A stretch of 29,789 nt of DNA, taken from a virus. The number at the start of each line of letters is the position of its first letter. Within the stretch, counting starts at the first letter, position 1. Shown piece by piece: positions 7,489 through 15,273 of the stretch. The translations under genes were made by a program, and so were the position numbers. A model generated the notes under the pieces. The model was not told where the DNA came from and ran no database searches. It was given only the letters and a program-made list of their open reading frames with translations. The stretch is taken from the IMG/VR virus record IMGVR_UViG_3300007735_000589, positions 1-29,789 of that record, one strand, 5' to 3'.

Positions 7489-7790
7489 GCAGAATTTGCA
7501 TACCAGTCCCAGCTTCAACGGTTATCGGAGTTAGTTCTACTCCCGCAACATCTCCGAATTCAAATGTATTCAGAGTTGATTCTACCATAACAACACTTTC
7601 TGGATTAAAGGCATTGATTACTGCCACTGGAGTCTATCCAACTGGTATTTGTATATTTCTTCCGAATCTTGCCACTCCAGCCACATATCAATTGGTTAGT
7701 GGAACCGATGCGGAAAACTCTCCATTTATCATTTGGCCCAATGATTACAATCCATCGACAAATGCAAAAGTGTGGAAACAGAGGATGTAA
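7485..7790 (+). CDS. hypothetical protein between adaptor and fibre
   Basis: The 101-residue product starts MSRICIPVPASTVIGVSSTP. A Ser/Thr/Pro-rich N-terminus leads to a compact alpha-beta part ending in an IIWPNDYNPSTNAKVWKQRM region. Similar short proteins with a WPNDY.P..NAKVW end occur beside phage fibre genes. The start overlaps the preceding stop (ATGA), and the stop is 6 bases before the signal-peptide fibre start. No catalytic motif or membrane segment is visible. A virion or fibre-accessory role follows from position only. Confidence 0.55.
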   Translation: MSRICIPVPASTVIGVSSTPATSPNSNVFRVDSTITTLSGLKALITATGVYPTGICIFLPNLATPATYQLVSGTDAENSPFIIWPNDYNPSTNAKVWKQRM

Positions 7791-7795
7791 CATTT

Positions 7796-9484
7796 ATGAA
7801 ATTTATCGCAACAATATTATTTTTCTTTTTGTTTCTAGCTGGAGCTTTTTCTCAGACTCGCAATGTTCTTGTCAACACAAGTAGCGTTGTTATTCAACCG
7901 ACTAATTTTTGGAGCGTGGATGCTAGCAATGCTCGGAGTGGTTTGGGCCTTGGAAGTGCAGCCACAAATCCATCCACGGCATTTCAGCCATCTTCTACAA
8001 TTCTGAGCAATTTTGCATTGAGCAATACAATTTATACCGATGGAAACAACATTGCACTATACATTTCTGGCAATGGATCAGTTTTTAACATTGTTGCCTC
8101 TGACGAACTTCTGACGGCTGGGTATCCCGCAAGTGTTGGCTCAATAGGTTTTGGCGGAAATGTGTTTCAGTATAAATATGGAACAAATTCTACGGACTGG
8201 GGAAATGTAGTATATTTGAATCAATCTGGATGGGCTGGAATTAGAACAAATTTGGAACTTGGAGAATCAAATGACGTAACTTTCAGCAATGTAAATACGA
8301 TTGGATTGACAATTGTGGATGAAGTTGGCTCTCAGATTGCGTTTGAAGGAAGTTCTGCTGATATTACGCGCACAAATCTTGGTATTGGCGCTACTTGGCT
8401 TACAAACACCAGCGTCACAAATTTCCGCTCTGCAATTGGTCTTGTTTTATCCGCTTTAACAAATACCAATATAACTAATTTCCGATCCGATATTGGGTTG
8501 AGTTGGTTTGCTCTGACCAACACCAATGCTTCAAATTTCCGCACATCTGTTGAGCTTGGACTTTCTGCTTTAACAAATACCAATATAACCAACTTCCGTT
8601 CTGCTGTCGGATTGGGTTGGTATGCTCTTACGAATACCAACGCAACTAATTTCCGTTCTGATATTGGACTTGGTCTAGCGGCTCTCACAAACACCAACGT
8701 CACAAATTTCAGATCTGATATCGGCATCGGATGGTCTGCGTTAACAAATACCAATGCCGAAAATTTTAGATCAAGTATTGGCCTTGGTTGGTCAGCATTA
8801 ACCAATACCAATACCGAAAATTTTCAGTTGGCACTTTATGGAAGTGGCACTAATCCAGTTTTGGTAAACTCAAATGGAGGTGTTGTTTTTCCGACAAATT
8901 TCTGGCAACAGGCCCCAATTCAAACATATGTTCAGACATTTATTCCTGCTGCAACTACCAATAGTTATGCAACAAACGCAAGGAATCTATATGTATATTC
9001 AATGACATCAAGCATTTCTGGTGTTACAAATACCATCGTTTTGCCAACAGATGCAGCAACATTCAATGGAGATTCGGCTACCGTAACACACACTGGAACA
9101 ACAAACAGTGTTACCAGTATTTCTGGCGATGGGGGTAGCACCATTCTTGTATCTATTAGCAATAATGCAGAATCAGTAAAATTTATATATGAAGCCAATC
9201 AATGGACATTCTACCATAATATTTCTTTTACTGAACCGTTCAGATTTGCTGATGGAAATATCGAAGAGAATAAAGCAACAAGCAGAACAAATCTTGGCCT
9301 CGGCTTCCACGCATTGACAAATGTCAATACGACCAACTTTCAAGCTGCTATTTTCTCAACAAATACTGCACCAACAAATACTGGAAACATTGCATTTGGA
9401 AGTGCTGCTGCTTGGATTGAGATTAATGTCCATACCAATGGTACAACAAACAGCTTTCGTATACCGATATTCAAAGCGCCATGA
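7796..9484 (+). CDS. repeat-bearing tail-fibre protein with Sec signal peptide
   Basis: The 562-residue protein begins MKFIATILFFFLFLAGAFSQ, a classic Sec signal peptide: basic start, about 15 hydrophobic residues, A-x-S cleavage site before Gln 20. The mature part is Asn/Thr/Ser/Gly-rich. Seven consecutive 19-residue units (about 209-341) follow the pattern NFRSxIGLGWxALTNTNxT, and further LGLG units occur near residues 43-50 and 500-520. Such LGLG/TNTN repeats are typical of trimeric phage fibres. The ATG at 7796 was preferred over an in-frame GTG at 7772 because it gives a proper signal sequence. The gene is more AT-rich than terminase or capsid DNA, suggesting separate acquisition. Why a structural protein carries an export signal is unexplained. 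Confidence 0.75.
   Translation: MKFIATILFFFLFLAGAFSQTRNVLVNTSSVVIQPTNFWSVDASNARSGLGLGSAATNPSTAFQPSSTILSNFALSNTIYTDGNNIALYISGNGSVFNIVASDELLTAGYPASVGSIGFGGNVFQYKYGTNSTDWGNVVYLNQSGWAGIRTNLELGESNDVTFSNVNTIGLTIVDEVGSQIAFEGSSADITRTNLGIGATWLTNTSVTNFRSAIGLVLSALTNTNITNFRSDIGLSWFALTNTNASNFRTSVELGLSALTNTNITNFRSAVGLGWYALTNTNATNFRSDIGLGLAALTNTNVTNFRSDIGIGWSALTNTNAENFRSSIGLGWSALTNTNTENFQLALYGSGTNPVLVNSNGGVVFPTNFWQQAPIQTYVQTFIPAATTNSYATNARNLYVYSMTSSISGVTNTIVLPTDAATFNGDSATVTHTGTTNSVTSISGDGGSTILVSISNNAESVKFIYEANQWTFYHNISFTEPFRFADGNIEENKATSRTNLGLGFHALTNVNTTNFQAAIFSTNTAPTNTGNIAFGSAAAWIEINVHTNGTTNSFRIPIFKAP
8420..8818 (+). repeat. tandem 57-bp repeat, seven units
   Basis: Seven contiguous 57-base units encode 19-residue repeats with consensus NFRSxIGLGWxALTNTNxT, bounded by partial units on both sides (a TNTSVT end before, NFQ after). 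Units differ at the third, fifth, ninth, tenth and last residues and at many synonymous positions, so the array is old and not a recent slippage product. Gly and hydrophobic spacing suits a triple-stranded beta or collagen-like fibre shaft, but this is inferred. Confidence 0.9.
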
Positions 9485-9849
9485 CCAACTACTGGAGAAT
9501 TGAGCGTGATATTGATATTGTCCAAGGAAAGACTTGGACGGCAAAATTCCGTTATCTGACAAAGTCCTGCAATGGAAAAACTAATGTGCCATTTGATCTT
9601 ACGAGCTATGGGGCAACCATGGTTATCAGAGAGTGCGCTAATGATAGCACCGCACTGCTAACGCTTACTTCTGGAAACGGGATTACCTTGGGTGGGACTG
9701 CTGGCACTATTGATATAACAATCACAGCAACTCAGGCCGCAAACCTAACGGCAGGAGAAAATGTATACGAGATAGAGCTTTATCAAGGCTACACCTACAC
9801 TGGCTTCGCCACAGGCAAGGCCAATGTCTACCAAGAGATCGTAAGGTAA
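9481..9849 (+). CDS. BppU-N-like baseplate/fibre adaptor, copy 2
   Basis: The 122-residue protein shares order and spacing of motifs with the 7108 gene: IVQGKTWTAKF (13-23), DLTSYGATMVIR, GNGITLGG, TIDITITATQAANL, YEIELYQG and a final EIVR. It is a divergent paralogue and, like it, is immediately followed by a fibre. Its ATG overlaps the preceding fibre stop (ATGA) and its TAA overlaps the next ATG (TAATG), so the module is translationally coupled. A connector between fibre and virion is inferred. No enzymatic motif is present. Confidence 0.6.
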   Translation: MTNYWRIERDIDIVQGKTWTAKFRYLTKSCNGKTNVPFDLTSYGATMVIRECANDSTALLTLTSGNGITLGGTAGTIDITITATQAANLTAGENVYEIELYQGYTYTGFATGKANVYQEIVR

Positions 9850-11387
9850 TGGAAGTCATTGAGGTCATCGACACTCAAATTGAGGTTATACAGATAACCG
9901 AAAGAGAGGTGGAGGTAGTTGAGGTTATTGAGCAAGGGCCACAGGGGGAAGGCGTTCAGGTTCTAACAACTCAGGGAGATATTGTTTATCGCGGTTCTTC
10001 GGCGGTGCAACGTCTTGCTATTGGGACTGCTGGCCAGTTCCTCAAAGTAAACACAGGAGCCACGGCTCCCGAATGGGCAACAATCACCAAGTCCACAGTC
10101 GGACTAAGCAATGTAGACAATACTTCAGATGCCAGTAAGCCCGTTTCAACAGCTACCCAAACGGCCTTAGATTTAAAGGCTAATCTGGCCTCACCCACAT
10201 TTACAGGAACGGTATCTGGCATTACCAAGTCGATGGTCGGTCTTAGCAACGTTGACAACACTTCAGATGTTAACAAGCCAATTAGTAGTGCCGTACAAAC
10301 CGCCTTGGATGGCAAGGCAAGTTCTGCCGCCGCTGTTCCTTCTGGTGGAACTACAGGTCAGGTGCTGCGTAAGAAAACGAATTCCAATTATGACACGGAG
10401 TGGGGTACGGAATCGGGCGGCGTCCCAACCTCCCGCACAATTTCCGCAGGAACTGGCCTCACAGGCGGCGGAGATCTATCGGCCAACCGCACGCTGGCGG
10501 TGGCCTACGGCACAACCGCAGGCACGGCGTGCGAGGGGAATGACTCAAGACTTTCGGACAGCAGGACTCCAACATCTCACGCATCGTCGCATCAAGCGTC
10601 TGGAAGTGATCAGATCACATCGCTTGATATGACTTCGCTAACAGTCACTAATGCTTCTAATAGTCCACAGGTAAAATTTAAGGCAAAAACATTTTTTGGA
10701 AATTCCACTGGAACCGTTGGCATACTTGCAGAATCAACATCTATTTTTGGGCTTGAACCAGCATTTGGATTTACGGGAGTTGATGAAGCAGTTTCAACTT
10801 ATATAAATGTTGGATTTAGTGGAAGCGGAACCGCGCAATTAAATTTAAATACCAATGGAAATGTAGCAGTTAATCACACATTTCCAACAGAAATATTGGA
10901 TATTAATGGAAACTTGTTACTAAGAGACACAAATGCTGAATCAAAGGCTAGTTATACTGGCACTCCTGATGGAGCAAGTACCGAAGTTACAATAGAAGCT
11001 CTTGCGTTTGGTGTTGCGGGAAATGATATTGAGATTACCTTTGATGGTGAATATACAATTGATGGCGGTATTGAGAATTGGAATGGATCAAATCCAACTA
11101 ATAAAGTTTATTTGGTTAGCGGTGATGGAACACAAATACCAAATGCTGGAAGCGTATCTTTAAGCGGTGGATATAGCGCAAGCGCAAAATTTAATGTTCT
11201 TGGATCCCTTACAGGATACCGCACCTATAATCTTCCAGATAGTAGCGGCGCTGTAGCACTAACATCACAATCTGCGGATTACGAAGTTACCGATGCAACC
11301 AAAGGTGTTATCCTGAAATCTCCCGACAGCTCTCGGTGGCGCATAACTATTGACAATGACGGTAATCTTTCCTCTACAAAGCTATGA
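9849..11387 (+). CDS. modular tail fibre / receptor-binding protein
   Basis: The 512-residue protein begins with a Glu/Val/Ile-rich region (about 1-30), likely a coiled or beta attachment segment, then GPQGEG and QGDIVYRGSSAVQRL. Two copies of a shaft repeat follow (KSTVGLSNVDNTSDASKP and KSMVGLSNVDNTSDVNKP, each followed by QTALDxKA), a signature common in phage tail fibres. Next come TGQVLRKKTNSNYDTEWG, a TGLTGGGDLSANRTL element and a distal beta-rich part ending RWRITIDNDGNLSSTKL. No signal peptide is present, unlike its fibre neighbours. DNA from about 10640 to 11220 turns clearly AT-richer, marking a distal module that may have been swapped. Confidence 0.8.
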   Translation: MEVIEVIDTQIEVIQITEREVEVVEVIEQGPQGEGVQVLTTQGDIVYRGSSAVQRLAIGTAGQFLKVNTGATAPEWATITKSTVGLSNVDNTSDASKPVSTATQTALDLKANLASPTFTGTVSGITKSMVGLSNVDNTSDVNKPISSAVQTALDGKASSAAAVPSGGTTGQVLRKKTNSNYDTEWGTESGGVPTSRTISAGTGLTGGGDLSANRTLAVAYGTTAGTACEGNDSRLSDSRTPTSHASSHQASGSDQITSLDMTSLTVTNASNSPQVKFKAKTFFGNSTGTVGILAESTSIFGLEPAFGFTGVDEAVSTYINVGFSGSGTAQLNLNTNGNVAVNHTFPTEILDINGNLLLRDTNAESKASYTGTPDGASTEVTIEALAFGVAGNDIEITFDGEYTIDGGIENWNGSNPTNKVYLVSGDGTQIPNAGSVSLSGGYSASAKFNVLGSLTGYRTYNLPDSSGAVALTSQSADYEVTDATKGVILKSPDSSRWRITIDNDGNLSSTKL

Positions 11388-12190
11388 TTAAGCATCTCAT
11401 TGCCATTTTGCTCACAACCTCGGCTGCATACTCGCAGACGATCAAGACTCTTGGTTACAACACGACCAATGGGAAGGTTGCGTATTCTGGATCGAATACT
11501 CTCACATTTACTAATCCGCTGGGTTTTAGTGACGCCGCCACAACTCGCACTAACCTCGGTCTTGGCTGGCTCGCTCTTACCAACACCAATGCTTCAAACT
11601 TCAGAACTGCCATTGGTCTTGGTTCCCTTGCAACAAACAATACCGTTCCAAGCGGTGCGGCAGCGTCGAACTCTATTCTTACGGCAGATGGTGCTGGTAG
11701 CAGTTCGTTTGTAGCGAGCAAGACGGTTACTGTTGTTAAGTCGTCGGATCAATCACGAACCAATACTTCGGATATGACTATTACCAATAACAATGACCCA
11801 GAACTTACTCAAACAGTAACAGCGGGAGATATTTATTATATTGGAGTTAGGCTTGAAATTACCACTGGTACTAACTCTGGCTTCAATGCTGGTATTTTTA
11901 CTGGAACAAATAACGTGTTTAGCTCAACAAGTCAGACCGTTGGAACTGCTATGCGCCACAATTTAAACGTGACTGGTTTTTATGTATCTACTGGAAACCC
12001 AGTAGCTCAGATAACTTTCGGTGGTAATGGTATAACAGGTGCAGCAACAAGAAGTGCTTGGACTGGAAATGGTATATTTCGTTGTGCTACCAATGGAACT
12101 CTAACCGTCCGATGGTCGCAATTTGTTGCCTCAAACAGCGCAACCACTCTCCATGCTGGATCATCATTCACTCTAACTAAACTAAACTAA
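11384..12190 (+). CDS. signal-peptide protein with fibre repeat
   Basis: The 268-residue product starts MIKHLIAILLTTSAAYSQ, a Sec signal peptide with A-Y-S/Q cleavage. It then carries one and a half copies of the same repeat as the 7796 fibre (TRTNLGLGWLALTNTNAS followed by NFRTAIGLG). The remaining 180 residues are a Thr/Asn/Gly-rich beta domain with no cysteine pairs or enzyme motif, resembling a C-terminal head domain of a fibre. Start ATG overlaps the preceding stop. It is probably a receptor-binding or surface-displayed fibre paralogue of the 7796 protein with a short shaft; export is inferred from the signal. Confidence 0.65.
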   Translation: MIKHLIAILLTTSAAYSQTIKTLGYNTTNGKVAYSGSNTLTFTNPLGFSDAATTRTNLGLGWLALTNTNASNFRTAIGLGSLATNNTVPSGAAASNSILTADGAGSSSFVASKTVTVVKSSDQSRTNTSDMTITNNNDPELTQTVTAGDIYYIGVRLEITTGTNSGFNAGIFTGTNNVFSSTSQTVGTAMRHNLNVTGFYVSTGNPVAQITFGGNGITGAATRSAWTGNGIFRCATNGTLTVRWSQFVASNSATTLHAGSSFTLTKLN

Positions 12191-12192
12191 TT

Positions 12193-12594
12193 ATGAAAAA
12201 ACTAATTATCATCACTATCTTTGCATTAGCTCAGACACTCCACGCTCAACTCGTCCCTCAAACGCAGCTTGAGCAAGACCTCTTCGCCATCAACCGCGCA
12301 GCGCAGGGAACTACCTATTATGGACAACTGCTTGTCCAGAGTCTGAATGCCGCCCATGCCGCTGTGTGGAATCTTCCCGATGATCGCCTCACAGCCGTTC
12401 TCAATCACCTTGGCCCCCAAACTGTTGCTAGCCTCGTTCAACTTCAAGCTGCTACCGCAACCGCACTCAACCAGTCCCTTGATGCTGCTGGAGATACTGG
12501 ATCTCGCGCTATTGCCGATCCATCCCGCGAGTTTTCATGGGATGGGAGCAATGTTGTATTGGTTCCCACTATAGAGGATCAGGTTCAGAATTGA
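12193..12594 (+). CDS. secreted helical protein, unknown
   Basis: The 133-residue protein starts MKKLIIITIFALAQTLHAQ, a Sec signal peptide (Lys-Lys, hydrophobic core, L-x-A before Gln). The mature part is Ala/Leu/Gln-rich and mainly helical (about 25-110), with an acidic/aromatic tail (FSWDGSNVVLVPTIEDQVQN). No lipobox, cysteine or catalytic motif is visible. It follows the signal-bearing fibre by 2 bases and precedes the portal leader. It could be a periplasmic chaperone, a fibre-associated protein or a superinfection-exclusion protein; none of these is shown by the sequence. Confidence 0.65.
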   Translation: MKKLIIITIFALAQTLHAQLVPQTQLEQDLFAINRAAQGTTYYGQLLVQSLNAAHAAVWNLPDDRLTAVLNHLGPQTVASLVQLQAATATALNQSLDAAGDTGSRAIADPSREFSWDGSNVVLVPTIEDQVQN

Positions 12595-12630
12595 CTTTAA
12601 AATAAATTAACTTTAATATCTTAATTTCCA

Positions 12631-14913
12631 ATGGCTTCTAACGGCAACGCAGAACTGGAAAATCTACCAGAAGCAGGCGCTCCACCTAAAAAGCGGATCA
12701 AATCGTCTGACTCTCTTGTTTCGATTGCTGATAAGTATATCGAACAGGACGAGAATGCTTCCTATCTTCGGGCTAGAGCACAAGCTCTTGTCAATGGAGA
12801 AGCTCCTTATGATTCCGAAGAGTTGAAATCCAAGGGGCTGACTCATGTGGTTAATGCCAACTTCGGTGAGGCTAGTGCTATTCTAGAGGCGGCATTGGCT
12901 CCTTATATTGAACTTCAAAATGGAGTTCCTCGTATTGCCAATGTTATCATGGAGTCTTACGAGGGCGAGTCAAACGAGGATTCCGAAATCATCTCTGAAG
13001 AGTTTGATTGGATGATCAAAGAGTGGAGTGATTACTCCTATAACATGCAGCTTCTTTCCCGCGAGTTTGTTGGTGATGGAGTTGGGGTGGCCATGTGGCC
13101 AGATGAACGAAGTGTTTTCTGGGAGCCATGTGGACTCAAAGACTTTAAGGTAGCCCGTGACACAAAAGTATCAGATGAGGCTATTGAGGTGGCCATTGTT
13201 CAACGCTCCATGAGCGTAAGCGAGCTATACAACTATATCCGAAATCCCGAAGCAGCCAAAAAGCTTGGCTGGAATATCAATGCGGTTAAGCAGGCGATTT
13301 GGAAAGCTTCTACCAAGTCAGATCGCTGGAAGAACTACAATGCCCATTGGGAGGACTTTGAGCGCGAGATTAAGGAGAACGACCTTTATCAAGGTGAGTC
13401 GGCCTACCATCGCGCTGAACTTATCTATGGATACAATCGCGAATTTGATGGCAAGTTTACACAGCTTATCGGAAGTCGCGATTCTTCAGATTTTCTTTAT
13501 GAGCGATACAGCCGCTATGGCAACGTCAATCAATGCTTTGTCATATTTACCTATGGAGTTGGACAGGGAACATTCCACACCATTCGCGGTCTAAAACAAA
13601 AGATCTACAATCAGATTCAGATTAGCAACCGAGTTCTATGCCAAGCAGCGCAAGCTGCAATTACCTCTGGATTGATCCAGCTTCAGGGGGATGCCGAAGC
13701 CATTCAAGACTTTCAATATATTGAGGTGGGGCCTTATACATTCATCCCTAGTGGATTAACTCCCATCCAACTTCAACCTCCAGCAGTGGCCACGCAGGGA
13801 CTTCCAGTCTACAATCTGATGAGTCAAGTGCTACAAAACAACACTGGAAGCTATCGTTCTCGCCAAGCAACTCCAGATGGCCAAGCTCGTTCCGCTACAG
13901 AGGTTGTTCAGCAGGCCCGTCAGGAATCAACGCTCAACGCCGCAGCATTGGAACTTTTCTATACTCCGTACAATAAGTTGCTGACAGAGCAATATCGCAG
14001 GGCGGTTAATCCCCTTCTTACAGCAAACGACAAGGGTGGAAAACTCGCCCTAGAATTTCGCCGCCGTTGTGCTCGTAGAGGCATCAGCATTGAGCGTATG
14101 CGTAGCTTCTTAAAGGTTACCGCCTTTAGGGCCATGGGAGACGGAAGTCCCGTTATGACCGAAATGGCCTCCAAGCAACTCATGGAGCTTTATTCCCTGA
14201 TGGATGAGAAGGGCAAGGAAAATACACTCCGCTCAGTTATCGCTGGCATTTCTGGAGTTGGTTGGCAGAAGGTGAATCTGTTTGTTTCTGAGAAAGGCCC
14301 GCGCCGAACAATTGACTTTGATATCGCCAATCTTGAAAATGGAAACCTCCGTCAAGGTATTCCCCAGATGGTGCATGATAGCCAAAATCATGCAGTACAT
14401 ATTGAGGCTCATATTCCGATGATTGCCGAAATCATTGAAGCCCATCGCCAGCAACAGATTCCCGATGAGCAGGCAATGGCAATCCTTCGTCCAGCTTCAG
14501 ATCATGTTACGGAACACTTGGTCATGTTCTCGACCAACAGCTTCCGCAAGCAGGAGGTAAATGAACTCAAGCGCCAATTGCAGAATCTCACTGCTTATAT
14601 TGATGAGCTTGAGCAACAGGTGATTAATCGCGCCATGGCCGAACAGAGCAAGATGCAGGAACAGGCTATGCAGCAAGTTCCTCAAGGAGGACAGATGGAT
14701 CCCAAGATGGAAATGGAACTTCAAAAGGCGCAACTCAAGTTGGCTGAGATGCAGGAAAAGCGCATGATGAATCAGGAAACCCACGCCCAGAAGATGGAAA
14801 CCATCCGCCAGCAGATGGCCCTTAACGACCTCAAAACCCGCAGTTCCATCCTACAAAAGGCATCTAGGCCAGCACAGGCTGGTGGTCGCCCACCATTAAT
14901 TGCGACAGCATAA
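12631..14913 (+). CDS. portal protein
   Basis: The 760-residue protein has the size and composition of podovirus-type portals. A polar Lys/Glu-rich N-terminus leads to a central alpha-beta region with EFVGDGVGVAMWPDE and VFWEPCGLKDFKVARDT, typical of portal wing and clip. Helical regions follow, and a long Gln/Met-rich helical C-terminus runs from about 625 (e.g. ELKRQLQNLTAYIDELEQQ), suited to a barrel-like or disordered tail. It forms the dodecameric ring at one vertex through which DNA enters and to which tail proteins attach. Position before the scaffold and capsid genes supports this. Not all motifs are diagnostic by eye, so the assignment rests on size, composition and order. Confidence 0.8.
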   Translation: MASNGNAELENLPEAGAPPKKRIKSSDSLVSIADKYIEQDENASYLRARAQALVNGEAPYDSEELKSKGLTHVVNANFGEASAILEAALAPYIELQNGVPRIANVIMESYEGESNEDSEIISEEFDWMIKEWSDYSYNMQLLSREFVGDGVGVAMWPDERSVFWEPCGLKDFKVARDTKVSDEAIEVAIVQRSMSVSELYNYIRNPEAAKKLGWNINAVKQAIWKASTKSDRWKNYNAHWEDFEREIKENDLYQGESAYHRAELIYGYNREFDGKFTQLIGSRDSSDFLYERYSRYGNVNQCFVIFTYGVGQGTFHTIRGLKQKIYNQIQISNRVLCQAAQAAITSGLIQLQGDAEAIQDFQYIEVGPYTFIPSGLTPIQLQPPAVATQGLPVYNLMSQVLQNNTGSYRSRQATPDGQARSATEVVQQARQESTLNAAALELFYTPYNKLLTEQYRRAVNPLLTANDKGGKLALEFRRRCARRGISIERMRSFLKVTAFRAMGDGSPVMTEMASKQLMELYSLMDEKGKENTLRSVIAGISGVGWQKVNLFVSEKGPRRTIDFDIANLENGNLRQGIPQMVHDSQNHAVHIEAHIPMIAEIIEAHRQQQIPDEQAMAILRPASDHVTEHLVMFSTNSFRKQEVNELKRQLQNLTAYIDELEQQVINRAMAEQSKMQEQAMQQVPQGGQMDPKMEMELQKAQLKLAEMQEKRMMNQETHAQKMETIRQQMALNDLKTRSSILQKASRPAQAGGRPPLIATA

Positions 14914-14961
14914 TTTTCTTCTAGACAGATTATATTTTCCAGCTAGGTTAACTCATTATTA

Positions 14962-15261
14962 ATGGATTGGACGCCACAGGATTCCCGTGAATGGGCTAAA
15001 GTTTGGTCAATGCCCCATATGCAGAAGGGGCTTAAATTTATCGCAAGGCGTGTCCGTCCAAGGAAGTCCGCTGGCCCTGTGGCCCAAGGGTTCGATCTGT
15101 CGCCCGTGTTCATCAAGAGTGCTGGTTTTTATGAGGGCGCTCAAGAGGTTATGGATCTCATTGAAATTTTGGCAACTGGAGAAGTGGAAAACAAAATGAA
15201 ATTCGACTTGCCAGAGCCGTTCTCCCATATAACTTCGGAAGACAAACAAACAAACAAATAA
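14962..15261 (+). CDS. small protein between portal and scaffold
   Basis: This 99-residue protein begins MDWTPQDSREWAKVWSMPHM. A basic segment (FIARRVRPRKSAG) is followed by an acidic helix (AGFYEGAQEVMDLIEIL) and an FDLPEPF loop. The gene ends in a CAAA tetranucleotide run (coding DKQTNK), which could vary in length. Short proteins in this position are common in podovirus-like head operons and may have minor structural roles. I do not recognise a family. The ATG is preceded by a 48-base AT-rich spacer after the portal stop, without an obvious Shine-Dalgarno. Confidence 0.6.
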   Translation: MDWTPQDSREWAKVWSMPHMQKGLKFIARRVRPRKSAGPVAQGFDLSPVFIKSAGFYEGAQEVMDLIEILATGEVENKMKFDLPEPFSHITSEDKQTNK

Positions 15262-15273
15262 CATTAATATACT

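Noticed and set aside
8332-8811. Minus-strand frame of 159 residues across the fibre repeats
   Set aside because: It stays open only because the 57-base repeat is a multiple of three; the product is a shadow repeat with no start signal.
15240-15260. CAAA tetranucleotide run as a phase-variation switch
   Set aside because: It has only about four units and lies at the last codons of the gene, so changes would alter only the extreme C-terminus.
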